Assembly: GCA_022695795.1 (NCBI GenBank)
Contig: MU404073.1
Coordinates: 451,667 to 515,666 of the forward strand
DNA: 64,000 nucleotides
Origin: Biscogniauxia marginata
Lineage: Eukaryota > Ascomycota > Sordariomycetes > Xylariales > Xylariaceae
Direction: 5' to 3'
The notes below the pieces were generated by a model that was not told where the DNA came from, did no database searches, and saw only the letters and a list, made by a program, of their open reading frames with translations. This document shows positions 1 to 11,987 of this stretch, piece by piece; within the stretch, counting starts at the first letter, position 1; every line of letters starts with the position of its first letter. The position numbers were made by a program, and so were the translations under genes.

Positions 1-241
1 TCTGCCTGTCCCAAACGCCAGCTTCCCATCGTCCTAATCCATGCGCGCATTAGTCGATCCCGCCGTCTCGACCGACCTTTCTCGTCGCCTACGTCAGTTT
101 CGCCTTCAAATACCAGCGCCTGCCACGAATCATCACCGTGACCCCGAATTGTTGATGATCGCTCTCGGCCAAGCATACATATATTGATACCCCCGTTCGA
201 ACTCCCAAGCTGGATCTTGAGTATCGCTCTTTCATTTCGTC

Positions 242-2510
242 ATGGCAAACAGGCCTAATTTCATCGACTTGAGGTCCAACTCCTCCAACTCGGTCGCAAC
301 AGGCTCTTCTCGTCCTCTCAGATCTCCACGTCTACATGTCGCAGGAGAGGTTCCTCCCGCCTTATCTCCCCTTGATGCCTTCGCTGCTCAGAGTCGTTTG
401 CTTGCAAAGCAACTGGAGGAAAGCTCAAAGTCTGGGAATCGAATAAGTCGTCTGCCTCCCCTAACCACACGGAGCCCGGTGATTGTCCAGGGCCGCTCCG
501 AGTATTTTCGCTCCCTATCCTACGACTCTAGCGATGAACAGCCTCCGCTCTCGCCTCAGCAGAATGCCGGCCTCGGGTTGACCACCGAAGTGGAATCGCC
601 TTCCGACCGACCCGTTTCTATGCACCCACGTATGAGCCGCATCCCTCCTACCCCCGATGAGTCGGTACCGCTCCCATCGAATCCCTTCAAGGATATATCA
701 CGGGGTCGACAGCTTGATAGACTAGACGAGGATGGGGGTTTGTACGGTGCTCGCAGGGAACAGTCGCCTGGAGACTTGGAAAGTCTGGCCGAGAAAACAG
801 GAGAAGGCAAATCCACAGAGCAAGATCCAAACTCGGGAGAAGCCTCGCCAGGGAAGCTTACAAAGACAACTTCACATGACTCTGTCGGCTTGATCCCCCC
901 GAGATCTCTATTTCCGAAACGCTCTTCGAGTATAATGTCAGCGCCTCCTGACTCCAACAACGACGAAGCGCTAGCTGCCTCGTTTCACTCGCAGCCGGCC
1001 CGCAAGCTGTCCGCTAGCAGTGTCTTCTCGGGCCCGGCTGCCCATTATCAGAGGTCTCCTTCGATTAGCTCTGATATATCTGCCCAGCTGCCTCGGCCTT
1101 CCTTCAACTTTTCTCGTCCTATGAGTCGGTCAGGGACACCAACTCTAGATGCGCCTTCCCGGCAAGCCTCTTCCGACAGTCACCCCTCTTTCATACTTGC
1201 TGACGAGAGTGCCCACACACCTATAAGTATGCATAGTGATGCTTTCACCGAGGGCAGCGTGTTGGAAGATGGGAAGGGCGCTCCCTCGTATATCTATTCT
1301 AAGTACTCGCTCCCACGGGGTAAATCTCTCCAGCGTAATTCCGTCATCTTTCGCGACACTGAACCATCGGCATCCTTTGTCTGGGAACAACCCATGGTCC
1401 CTCCTAGCAACGTTCAGACCTACTCTAGAAGCGGCCAAGCGCCGCCATCGCCTCCTACCCGACCCTCAAGCTCCTCGTCGCGACATCAAGACGGCTCCCC
1501 TGTTGCCGACTCGCTTCTCGCTCGCCCATCTCTCGAACGAAGTAAACTCTCTAATGAGATGTCCGCAGATAGTGGTGGACCGTCACCTGATCCAAGCCGC
1601 CCTTCCACTGGCGGTGATAGGCCATTGGAGGACGTGCCGAGGGGGCGGAGTCTGACGTCTCCGCTCCACGAGCAAGCCCGAGGGAGGACACCTGCGTCTC
1701 TATCTACCAGCGACTCGGCTAGTACAATCAAGCCGCCGCGATCGCAACATTCCCACGCACCAACTGCCGCTGAGATGAGTGCAGAGGAGCACCTAGCTAA
1801 AGGTATCAAATGCCATGAGGAGGGGTCAGTGAAGGAATCCACGTATCACTTGCGGCTAGCCGCGCGTGCCGGCGACCCCACGGGAATGTTATTATATGCT
1901 TTAGCTTGTCGACACGGGTGGGGCATGCGACCAAACCAGCGGGAAGGCGTTGAATGGCTGCGAAAGGCCGCCGATGTTGTTAGCGCGGAAATTGCAGACG
2001 ACGAGGATCAAGTCAAAGGGGGCAAGACGGTAGATTTCATGGATCGAAAGACACGGAAGGCTCAATTCGCTTTAAGTATCTACGAATTAGGTGTTAGCCA
2101 CATGAACGGCTGGGGCATCGAACAGGACAAGGCACTGGCTCTACGATGCTTTGAGATTGCCGGAAGTAAGTTGGCCCCTGAACAAGTATTTCATATATGT
2201 ATGGCTGACTAATATTTTAGGCTGGGGCGACGTTGATGCACTTGCTGAGGCGGGTTTCTGTTATGCTCAAGGCATCGGTTGTAAGAAGGATCTCAAAAAG
2301 AGTGCCAAGTTCTATCGCATGGCTGAAGCCAAAGGTATGAGTATGCCTGGTAATAGTTGGTAAGTTTTCCTGTTCTCAGATGTCTGTAGTGATCACGGCT
2401 CATATTGTCATAGGATTCACAAGGCCAAGTATAACGATGATGCCAGCAGCACAAAATCTAGGGTTCGGAGCAAGTCAAGAAGTAGGGGAATCTTTCACAA
2501 GAAGGCCTAA
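242..2510 (+). CDS. Sel1-repeat protein, DSF2/Nif1-like
   Basis: Three exons are read: 242-2165, 2221-2359 and 2414-2510, giving 719 residues. Both introns (55 and 54 bp) have GT...AG ends and keep phase. The first 500 or so residues are Ser/Pro/Arg-rich and look disordered. The C-terminal 200 residues hold Sel1-type repeats with the usual A-x-G-W-G signatures (ACRHGWG, HMNGWG, YAQGIG), and the protein ends in a basic Ser/Arg/Lys tail. This layout fits the fungal DSF2/Nif1 family, in which Nif1 of fission yeast is a mitotic inhibitor that binds the Nim1 kinase; that role is transferred from the family and is not visible here. The first ATG of the long open frame is used as start. Tail-to-tail with the threonine aldolase gene. 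Family call is firm, exact function is not. Confidence 0.8.
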
Positions 2511-3222
2511 AAGGCATCCACTTGAATTGACCGCAACTGGTCATATGATAACGACCTGTAAATTTTGATCTTGGCGTTCACAAGGGTGGGATCATCTATT
2601 CGACAAAATTATCACAATACTTTTCCGGCATACTAAACAGGAGCGGCCGCCCCCTTTGTTTGCATTAGTCATCATATGACGAATAATACCCTCGAGGGAA
2701 TATCACAGTGGAGATAACCGAATCCTAAAGCGGCTCAGAATTGGCAAAGAAAGTCAAAAGGATTGTGTCAATAGTTGGAATTTCTCTGTATATGAAGAGG
2801 ACTTTGTAAGAAAAGGATAGTTGCTAGGCTTTGTAAATACACTACCTACTTTGCATGGCAGTATATACCTATGTATCTATCCGATAAGTGAGGGTTACCC
2901 AGATATCCGGACGAGAGTGATGGAGGTTAGAGGTACGCGAAGTGTAGCGTTACAGCTAAGGCTCGCCTACCTACGATGTAGTTAGTAGCCTTGCTATCGA
3001 AAATTACCAGTTCTTGGACTAGCATTTGAGAGCTTGCCAATCGCTTTTCTTCTTGGGGGCGACGAGAATAATTATTTAATATTTGAGCTTGAAAGCTTAA
3101 TTGCCACAATGTTCAGTATATGCATTTATTTTCGTCTTGCTCGAGATATTCGTTCTGCCACGGGATTGTCTAGGCAAATATCAAATCACCGAGGAAGTGG
3201 GCTCTCAGACCTCTGTGCGTTG
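2511..3222. other. Intergenic, convergent 3' ends
   Basis: Lies between two converging genes and probably holds both 3' untranslated regions. I see no conserved protein fragment or RNA gene. Confidence 0.5.
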
Positions 3223-4741
3223 CTATTCCGAGGACTTACTACTACCGTAAGGTCCACTACCATTCGAGCCCTCGGGATCGACGCCGGCCCCTTTCTCCTG
3301 GGCAACTTTGTCAAAAACACTACGTAGCCTCCGGATAGCTTCTTCGCCGATTTGATAATGAGTAATTAGGCGATTACCCATGAGCTTCAGGCCAGCAGCA
3401 CGGCCCAACTCCTCAAACCTCGAGGCGCTACAGTTCATAGACTCCAAGTCCAACCAACACATATTCGTCTCGACGGGCAGTGCCATTTTGCCCCCCAGAT
3501 CAGTCCAGAGCTTCTCAACACGTCGGGCAGTGGCACTGGTTGTAAACATGAGTTAGAAACGAAATTACCCTTTCTGGTGAATAAAATGGGGGTTAAACGC
3601 ATGTCTAAGGAGCAAAATGCTCTCAAACTGTCCATATACGGAAATTTTTCTAGGTCCCGAAACATGCCACAATGGGAAAAAATGAACTCTTGAAATACAT
3701 ACTGCGAGTCCTCCAAGAGCCCGCCCTCGCCAAGCATCCCCTTCCCGAAGGTTACGTCGACGGCAACTCTTGCTGCGGCCGTAACCACGCCAGACTGTCG
3801 AAGACCGCCACCAATTGCCTTCCGTATCCATCTCCCGTGTTTTATCACGCCCTTACTGCCGACCACAATACTCCCCACCGGCGCACCCAAGCCCTTAGAG
3901 AAGCAGAGACTCACGGTATCGAAGTACTCGCAGAAGTCTTGCAGCGAGCCGGCACCGGACGCCACGCATTCCCAAAGCCGGGCGCCGTCGCAGTGCATCT
4001 TGATGTCGTGAGCCCGTGCGAATGCTGAGATATGTTTTACTTCTTCTAACGGCATGATTAACCCATTCAACGTGTTCTCTAGGCTAATGACCCTTGTGGG
4101 ACAAGCGTGAACATTGTCGCTCAGTACCACGTTGGTTTTTACATCCTCCAGGGTCAGATACTTGCCGTTAGCCGGCACGACGGCGCTGACCATCGCTCCG
4201 CTCAGCGAAGCTACGCTGTGAGGAAAGAAATTTAGTAGGCTATGGCAGCAGAAGGGAACGCCGGGGAGAAGGAACTTGCATGAGATGCTTACCCCCCAGC
4301 TTCGTATCTGATAATATGCGACCGATGGTCGCTCAGTACACTGTGAGGAGGCTGTGTCAACAGCGACCGCAATGCGATCTGGTTTCCCATAGTGCCAGAA
4401 AGGACAAGAAGTCCAGCCTCCTTGCCCGTCAATGCTGCGACATGGGCCTCGAGGCCTATCGTCGTTGGGTCCTCCTCGAACACGTCATCCAGTAGAGTGG
4501 CCGTTTGAATAGCAGACAACATAGCTGGGGTCGGCGTAGTCATGGTATCGCCTATGGATTATGAGACGAGTCGTCAGGTCAAGTTTGGACGGAAGGCAAA
4601 TTGCATAATAACCTATGTCGACTCACTCCTGAAGTCGAAGGCCGCGGCGCCTTCAGCGCCAACCCAGCTACTACTAGCTGGCTCTTGGCGCATGTTGACG
4701 TCCACAGTCGAGCTCTTCGCTAATTCCGCAGTAGACGGCAT
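3223..4741 (-). CDS. GLY1: Threonine aldolase (low-specificity L-TA, PLP-dependent)
   Basis: Cleaves L-threonine or L-allo-threonine to glycine and acetaldehyde. Four exons on the minus strand: 4741-4627, 4551-4293, 4215-3703 and 3535-3223, 399 residues in all, close to the roughly 390 usual for the family. Every junction keeps phase. Family landmarks are present: the N-terminal FDFRSDTMTTPTPAM block (split by intron 1), the YEAGGVASLSGAM block (split by intron 2), HCDGARLW, and the PLP lysine in SLCFSKGLGAPVG at about residue 232. The last intron (167 bp) is longer than the others. The start at 4741 gives a plausible 39-residue leader before the conserved core; an upstream in-frame ATG at 5008 and a downstream one at 4693 are alternatives. 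No targeting signal is obvious, so probably cytosolic. Confidence 0.92.
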
Positions 4742-5320
4742 GCTCGTCGATCGAAGGGCAGGTAAGGTGTGAAAAAGTTGTTGTCCACGAAAGCAGGGCG
4801 TTGTCGACAACAACAGCGGGGTTCTCGACACTCCCAGCGGCATCGGAGAAGTGTCGGCCCTCACGTGGAGGTGGCATCTGATCTGTGGTCCCCCAAAGCT
4901 GAACCTATCCGCAATACTATGTCGATGATGCCTCGACGTCCTGGCCAGGCCAATGTAAGACTTTCTTGAAAAATGCATTTGGCTTGGCCGCTCTCGTTTT
5001 ATACGCACCTAGGTAGGTACCTATATAACAAAAAGGTATATCTATCTATCCCTACTCCGTAAATCGAGTTTATATATTATATATGCAACTATGACTAAAA
5101 TGCAATTAAGGTATGGAAACTGCTATGTGCATACCTTAGGTACCTACTTAACGCGGGCGACGCCGGGCTAATCTAATCAATAACCTCGTAGTGTGCCCGG
5201 ACTGCCCGGCCATTTTCATCCAATCCTCTTCTCCCCTAAATAAAAATAGCCTGCCTACCTTACTAGCTTACTGTATTTACGTTCTTTCAACGAACCCCCC
5301 CTGCATTGTTTCTTACGAGG
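4742..5320. other. Intergenic promoter region
   Basis: Divergent promoter interval between threonine aldolase and the GT17 gene. It contains several TAGGTACCTA-like motifs (around 5010-5020 and 5133-5143) and AT-rich tracts. No gene seen. Confidence 0.45.

Positions 5321-5357
<37 letters not shown>
5321..5357 (+). repeat. (CT)18 microsatellite in 5' leader
   Basis: A pure CT tract about 36 bases long, ending about 90 bases upstream of the GT17 start codon. Pyrimidine tracts are common just upstream of transcription starts in filamentous fungi; that role is inferred here. Confidence 0.9.
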
Positions 5358-5361
<4 letters not shown>

Positions 5362-5448
5362 CTCGTCGTCAGCAGTATTCTTCTCGAAAGGCTCACGCGG
5401 CTCCCGTCCGCATCCTTTCATTTTCACAGTCACCAAATGTCTTGAATC

Positions 5449-6552
5449 ATGCCCCCCCATCTTTTTCGCCTCGATAGGAGGAGATGCACTCGCTTAACCT
5501 GGGCGCTCGGCCTTGCTTTTATACTGCTTCTGTGGCTGAACCCCAACTGGACCGACACGTCCATTCATCACGTCTTCAAGTTTGAACCTGGTGAGGTTGA
5601 CTTCACAAACCCCACTGTTGTCCAGAGCATATGCGGCCAACACGGGTGGTCGCCATTCCGTGACCCCTCTAGCCGCAAGGTCTATGATCTAATCATGGTT
5701 AACACCGAGCTGGATTGGCTGGAGATTCGCCTCAATGGCAGCTACCACTACGTCGATTATTTTGTCATTGTCGAGTCCAAGAAGACTTTCACCAACCACG
5801 ATAAACCCCTGGTGATTCAGGAGAATTTATCCAAATTCTCCGCCTATCGTGACAAGATCATCTACCACCAGCTCGAGATCCCGGAAGGCTTCCATTCCGA
5901 CAGGGTAAATCCTTCATGGGCATGGGAGGACCTTCAGCGGAATGCTATGTACGATCAGGTTTTACCGCGCTTAACAGGTGCTCAAGCCCCAGCTTATGGC
6001 GACGTCATCCTTGTCGCCGACGTCGACGAGCTTGTGCGCCCGGAAACCTTAGTAATACTTAAGGCCTGCAACTTCCCGCGCCGGCTCACTCTCAGAAGTC
6101 ATTTCTATTATTACAGCTTTCAGTACATGCACAAGGGCACGCAGTGGGCGCACCCCCAGGCTACTTATTACCAGGGCTGGAGGACCATCCTTCCAGTCAA
6201 CCTGCGAAATTCGGATGGCGGTCTCCAACCGTTGATCAGGTTGGAGAAGGGTGATCTTTGGAGTGCGGGTTGGCATTGCTCGACCTGTTTCTCTACCATA
6301 GATGAGGTTTTGACTAAATTGTCGTCCTTCTCGCACATTTGGCTAAACCAGGAGATCTATCGCGATCCCGATCGCATAGCAGACAGGGTGAGAAGTGGGA
6401 AAGATCTCTGGGATCGTGAGGGAGAAGAGTATGAGAAAATCGACGGCAATAAGGATATTCCCGCGCTTCTACTAGACCAGCCGAGCAAGTTTCCATATCT
6501 GCTCAGCAGAGATGGCCCCACCGCCGGCTTTCAGGATTACCCGGGACGGTAG
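5449..6552 (+). CDS. Glycosyltransferase family 17 (beta-1,4-GlcNAc-transferase-like)
   Basis: Intronless, 367 residues. Residues about 16-30 form a hydrophobic segment after a basic stretch, as in a type II Golgi membrane protein. The catalytic part has the family hallmarks: YDLIMVNTELDWLEIRLN, an FVIVESKKTFT block, and a DVDEL acidic motif at about 191-194, the likely metal/nucleotide-sugar site. WHCSTCF and FSHIWLNQ blocks follow. GT17 includes the animal enzyme that adds bisecting N-acetylglucosamine to N-glycans; the fungal substrate is not established, so only the family is claimed. The ATG at 5449 is the first that keeps the whole membrane anchor, and a CT-rich leader lies upstream. 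Confidence 0.88.
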   Translation: MPPHLFRLDRRRCTRLTWALGLAFILLLWLNPNWTDTSIHHVFKFEPGEVDFTNPTVVQSICGQHGWSPFRDPSSRKVYDLIMVNTELDWLEIRLNGSYHYVDYFVIVESKKTFTNHDKPLVIQENLSKFSAYRDKIIYHQLEIPEGFHSDRVNPSWAWEDLQRNAMYDQVLPRLTGAQAPAYGDVILVADVDELVRPETLVILKACNFPRRLTLRSHFYYYSFQYMHKGTQWAHPQATYYQGWRTILPVNLRNSDGGLQPLIRLEKGDLWSAGWHCSTCFSTIDEVLTKLSSFSHIWLNQEIYRDPDRIADRVRSGKDLWDREGEEYEKIDGNKDIPALLLDQPSKFPYLLSRDGPTAGFQDYPGR

Positions 6553-7948
6553 GATGACATCCAATTTTTGGGAGAGGTAGTAAACTGTACCAATAGGGGC
6601 AAGCTACACATTCAATGAGCCTGTCTCGCAAAATATCAGATCTTGCTACTCTAGATATGCCATCTCACTACGCAGCTTTCGCACCCGCGTGGCTAACAAT
6701 GTCACTTGCATGGTCCGTGTTTAATTCAGTTTGCTCTGCTTTGCTTGGCTGGTGGGCTGGTGTTCTGGTCATCTTTTCGACACGTGAATCTCGGCGCTAG
6801 TTGTAAGCTTCCCGGGAGGTACAGCGGATTAGGCTACCTAGATGCCATGTATTATGCCTAGAATACAAACAGGACATCCGAATTAGGGCATAGACGCTCA
6901 CTTTCGGGCCAGTGCGGAGTTCTTGCCTAGCGAATCCGTCGACTACTTCGGTTCCCCACAAGGTCTGACGCTCGCACGAGAGAGGCACAAGACCATTCCT
7001 AGTTTACAGTGTCTAGCGAGATGACATGTCTCGATAGTTGTCCCTTTCAACACCTCAGCATAATCTTCGCAGAAGCGAGACGCTTCCCACACTTGATCAG
7101 ACGTCCCAATTGGCGAGCAGATGGCCTTGTTTGTCAAGCCAGAAGGATTAGGCGATTGAAAAGACCTTCAAGAAAACACGCCCTCTGATGAATTATCCCG
7201 TGAGATATTTCCTGATTGTTCCTCTTGGCGTCACGTCACCCCAAAGCTTAGGTAGTTGCCTCAGCTATCTCCTCCTGTAACACTTCCGTGCTGATAGGTG
7301 TGACCGACCCGTGTGGTTTATGACACGGTATAACATCGAGCAGTATTTCTTTTACATAGCTGCGCATACAGAGACTAGGCGTTCCAAATATGATGTTTCA
7401 ATGACTCAAATCCTATTTGGGGACCACTCTGGTTCTTCCAGGCCCTCACCGTACCGTACGCAAGTGTTGTCATAGGAAGTAAGTGAATGGACCTGGACGC
7501 TCTAAACCCAACAGCTTGCGGTGACCTTAGTATGAAAGCGTAACTCTATTGTCAACCTCGTGTCTCCCGGGCCTAGCTAATCACTCTGAAACACTAGGAG
7601 ATAGTTACTGCGTAGAAAGCTCTTAAAGGCCACTAGAAGCTTCAGTCAGTTTTCACGCCCGCACCCCTACCTGCTACTATGCAGATAAAACCACCCACGT
7701 TCATCTCACGACCAACAATATACGCACCCTAGAGTCACCCTACACGGCCTATATACACAGAAGTACTATGTAACTATCTCATAACTCCATTCGACATCCT
7801 TTCACGATATCACCGAGCTTTAACCGCAGCGCGTGTACCGTCTACTATTCGTTCCTTGTTCATAACATAGTCGACTACCATTTCGGGTACCTACCCCTGA
7901 ATATCGAAGTGTTACCAATCATCTTCTACGCATCAAATATTATCAAGA
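6553..7948. other. Intergenic, 1.4 kb
   Basis: Only short open frames without recognisable domains. Base composition is ordinary. I see no gene, RNA or repeat that I can support. Confidence 0.4.
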
Positions 7949-8575
7949 ATGTTTCCCTACAAAATCCTGACGGTAGGCCCAGTCTTCTTTGGCCAGCTCC
8001 AACGGGTAAACCCCCAGGGCTTCGTCACCAACTGTACCTGGCAGACGAGCCTTCTACAGGATAACTGGCTCGGCATGTACTGCAACAATGATGATTGGGC
8101 AGATTATAGCTACGAGTGGACATGGTACCGCTCCTCCTAGTCTATGCTTTAATGCAAAGGGGTCCGTCAGCTAATGCAGTGGTTTATCTTGAAGGTTCGA
8201 TACTAATCTCTGCCTGGTCAACAACGGTGGCCAGCTCATAGCCTACGACAAGTACGCAAATACATATGATTTTCTTGAGAGGCACATAGGTCTTACATTC
8301 TGACATGAGCAGTGGAAACTACTGGCCTACTTGCCGCAACTGTACCACTCTTGGCAGCGACGTCAACTACATCCTAAACTGTATCTGTTACCAGCCCGAC
8401 GGTCAGTTAGCCCCGGCTACATATGACCTCAGTAGGTTTCCCGTGTGCTATCTGGTTTACCTACACCGTCATCCAATACTGACTTTGGGAAATAGACCTT
8501 ATCCTCTTCAACCACAATGGGAGTCTAGGCTGCTTTGATCATGCTGGTAACAAAACTAAGGAAGGTCCGATTTAG
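7949..8575 (+). CDS. Cyanovirin-N homology (CVNH) domain lectin-like protein
   Basis: Assembled from four small exons: 7949-8124, 8195-8251, 8313-8431 and 8496-8575, with introns of 61-70 bp that have GT...AG ends and clear branch-point-like CTAAT/CTGAC sequences. Phase is kept throughout, giving 143 residues. The product shows the two-fold CVNH pattern: GFVTNCTWQTSLL then LGMYC then DTNLCLVNNGGQLIAYD in the first half, and WPTCRNCTTLG then ILNCICYQ then YDLNLILFNHNGSLGCFD in the second. CVNH proteins bind mannose-rich sugars. The N-terminus (MFPYKILTVGPVFFGQL) could be a weak signal peptide, and the many Cys fit a secreted protein; secretion is inferred. None of the four exons is long enough to be striking alone, so the gene is easy to miss. 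Confidence 0.82.
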
Positions 8576-9589
8576 TTGCGGTGCACCCGGATAATGTCCT
8601 CTTTAGCAGACACATGACTGGTAGTGAGCGATACAGTCGGCTGTATTTTTTGGTTATAATGTGGCCAGCGTCCCCGTCAAGGCCGTGAAGGTTTTGCCTG
8701 TATAGTGGTTCGAGAATAGACTAGATGGATCAATGCACACCGATTTGGTTTCTTGTATTTCCCGAGTAAGTATCACCTATGTAGACATTTGAAGGATGAA
8801 GCCATTTGGGTAATTTATCTTTGATGAATGATGTAGTCATTTCCCTGGCAAGGTGCCTATGTTCGTGTGTTCGGAGTGGCGAGAATCTCTGTGCGGTCCT
8901 CTTGGCCGCCTAAGCATTCCACTTATAATGAACCCCAACTTCCACAACTTGGTAATAGGTTTGGGTTAGCGCCCCCGCATCACAACGAGTAAGGCCTTTT
9001 ACCTCACCACCGTGATGTTGGGAGGCAAAACCAAAAAGAGAAAAGGCGGGTTGTAAGTGTGTTGCTTTACACCTTCTCATAGTGACTTTATTAAAAACTA
9101 AAGTATCATTTTAAGTGTTTAATCTAAAAATGTTATTTTTATAAAATGGAATACTTTATAAATTAATATAATTATTATTATAAATCAAAATTAAAAAATT
9201 AATTAAAACTAAGTTATATTAAAAATAATTTATAAATATAAGAAATTTAATTCAAATTAAAAAATGTAAAATTATATATAACTTCTTTATAAATATTTTA
9301 AATAAATATTAATTAAATAATTAATAATATAATTTTATTTAAAGTTTATAAAACATATTAAATATAAACTTTATAACTTTAATTATATTAACAAAACTTT
9401 AAATAAAAAGTTTTTTAAAAGTAAAATAATATTAAGTTTTGAATTTAAAAGCCATTTCGCTATATTCTCACCGGGAATTATTGAAACATAAATATTACGG
9501 TCTTAATATTAAAATGTTTCTATTTTACTGACGGTGATTGCTGATTTCATTTGCTGAATGGTACACCGGATAACTAAGAAACGTCTGCA
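8576..9589. other. Intergenic with AT-rich mini-island (9080-9480)
   Basis: The first 500 bases are ordinary non-coding DNA. From about 9080 to 9480 the sequence turns almost entirely A/T, like the large central island, then returns to normal just before the sulfatase stop codon. It is probably a small mutated repeat relic; no family can be assigned. Confidence 0.6.
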
Positions 9590-11987
9590 TCAATCGTATA
9601 TCACTGGCTGGAGGGCGCCTTCGAACTCCGCAAGATACCCGTCCTTGCAAGCCGTGAAAGTAACCCTTTTCTGCTGCTCCGTATAGAATTCATCAAATTC
9701 GGGATTCATTGCGTCCCTGAGACTCGCCACGTTGCCTTGTGGGTGCAATGTTGCCCAAGGTCTCGTGCACACCGTTCCTTTGCATGACTTAAGTGTGAGG
9801 AGCAAGCTGTCTATGCGTGCAGCGAGTTTATCAACGCTCCACCCATAGACGTTGCCCTCAGAGCCGTATAAGTTGCTCATTTGTCCCGGGTCAGCCTGGG
9901 ATAAATTAGCAGACGAGAGAATTGAAGCAATTAGGTAAACCATCAAGCTTCACCTGCATATCGTATAGCTCATGGTCATTTGAACACCATACGGTATAGG
10001 CGATATTGTACCCATCACCAATGACGCGTAGGGACTTATATGTATTATTTCCACCGGATCCTAGCACTGATATTAGTTATCTTGTTCCCTGACGGAAAAG
10101 ATGGCATACCGTCCCGATAAGCTCCTTCTGGGATCGAGCTTCCCCAGAATTCCAGGTTCACGTGTTCGCTTGTCCGGACCGCCGCCGCCTGCTGCTCTTT
10201 CGTCACAGGCATTGGCTCACCGTCGAAACCTGTCTGAAGCGGAATGCCGGCTAGGTTAAACAGCGTGGGAACGATATCAGTGTGCGACGTAGGGTAAGAC
10301 ACAGTTTTACCCTTCTCCACACCTGGGCCTCTTATGATGAAGGGAACATTGTAATCTTCCTCTATGGGACAAGTTTTCCCAGGTGGGAGCCGATGCTGGC
10401 CAATATGGTATCCATTGTCAGTGGTGTATATAAGATATGTGTCTTTAAGGATAGCCGGGTGCTCCTCGAGACGGCTGATAACAGCTTCAATGAGGTCATC
10501 GACTGCTTGCAACGCCTGAATGCGCTTCCGGTAGAACTCATCGTTATAGTCGATAACTGTCTGGTTCAGTTGCTTAAGTGTTCTAATCCAGCTCCCACCG
10601 CTAGGCTAAACGATGTTAACTACCTCCCGAAGCTCTCAATTTGCCAGCTCAACACCTACAACTTCTGGATTGAAACTGTCCGTCCGTGGAACCTTCAGGC
10701 CCGGGAAAAGGTCCTTATGGCGATCTGCGGGGACAGCCGGGTTAAAAACACCCCTGATCGTCTCTGCATGAGGGCCAATGGGCGCGACACCAATAAAGAA
10801 TGGATCTCCCTTATAAATGGCATCGTCCAAGTAAGCGATGGATCTTTCAGCGGCCAGGTCGGTTGAATACTCTCCGGGATGGTTTTTCGGGGCCTCCTGG
10901 TCCTGCTGCATCGTGACATTATAGTAGATGTACGTGTTTGGGTCGAGAAAGACTAACTAAGCTCAGCCAGGATGCTTTTTATGGCCTACTTTACCTACAG
11001 TCGTTTTTAGTCCACCCCTTTGCGAAAGGGCTGTTATAGGTCGTAGTTGAGTGACCGTTCATGAGTTTACCCGTGTAATAAGTATTGTAGCCCTCCTCCT
11101 GGAGCCACTGTGATATCGTTAGGTATCTATTGTGATAATTCCTAGTGAAGCTTCGAGATAAGCCTAATAATGACTCGAAGGTGTATGATTCACCCTTGTC
11201 TCAACCTCCTCAACATATATACTACAGTCTTGGTAGAAAAGGGGGTGTTATGAGAACTGAGAACTTAGAACTGACATACTACTGGGAGATATTCGTCATT
11301 CCACCCCTCGGAAACGAACTTGGTGTAACCGCCTGACAGGGGATAGTTAGCATTGAGGTAGGGCATAAGTGAAGAGCGGGTTTATAATTACCATACGGCG
11401 CACTAACATCTGTCACATTCGTATTATGCGCAGCTCTTCCTGTCAGCAAAGAGACCCGCGAAGGACAACACAATGAGATCGTGCAAAAATGCCTGTTGAA
11501 GGATGTACCCTGCTTGACAAAGTGCCGCTATTCCAAGACTGAGAGTCAGTAATCATCATATACTATTCCTAATAGTCTTCAGAGGAAGTCTGTGAGCTCG
11601 TGACAAGCCGCGTCTCTGGCGTAGATACCCTCTAAACTAGTACATGTGAAAAGTCAAGAAAGCTTGGTACTGACTTGCACCGCTGGTTGATAATCCAGAG
11701 AGTTTAGGCCTATAATAGACACGAGTTAGCTTGTTTTAACGGATGAAGAAGGCCCTATGCAGATTTCTAGCTCCTGCATCTATAGCGAAATGCTTATAGA
11801 CTAGTAGTCATAATGAAGAGACACCCGTCCTCGGAGCAGGTGACGATGGAAATTAGAAGCACCAAGGTCACGTACGTAAGTCTTGGTCATCTGTTATTAT
11901 GAATATGAAATTAGGTTTCCTGGGGGTTGCGGCAATGGAAGCAAGCCAAGAGCTTGCAAGCAGCAAGTTGGCGAGGCTGAATAACAT
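9590..11987 (-). CDS. Secreted type I sulfatase (arylsulfatase family)
   Basis: Nine exons on the minus strand: 11987-11876, 11709-11675, 11527-11392, 11332-11280, 11107-10999, 10952-10660, 10605-10110, 10060-9954 and 9895-9590. All junctions are GT...AG and in phase, giving 548 residues. Residues 1-20 form a clean signal peptide ending SIAA. IITDDQDL at 30-37 supplies the metal-binding Asp pair. CCPSRVSLLTGR holds the C-x-P-S-R signature, with Cys69 as the residue normally converted to formylglycine. TGKLMNGH, GPH and TTDNGYHIGQHRLPPGK are further family motifs, and the C-terminal ELYDMQADPGQMSNLY block is typical. It should hydrolyse sulfate esters outside the cell; the substrate cannot be told. 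Family call is very firm; the splice model rests on conserved-motif continuity. Confidence 0.92.

Noticed and set aside
556..1842. Several frames of 97-139 residues inside the Sel1 gene, both strands
   Set aside because: Shadows of a long GC-normal coding exon.
6797..7137. Two short minus-strand frames that might be exons of a small gene
   Set aside because: Could not be joined by splice sites into anything with family resemblance.
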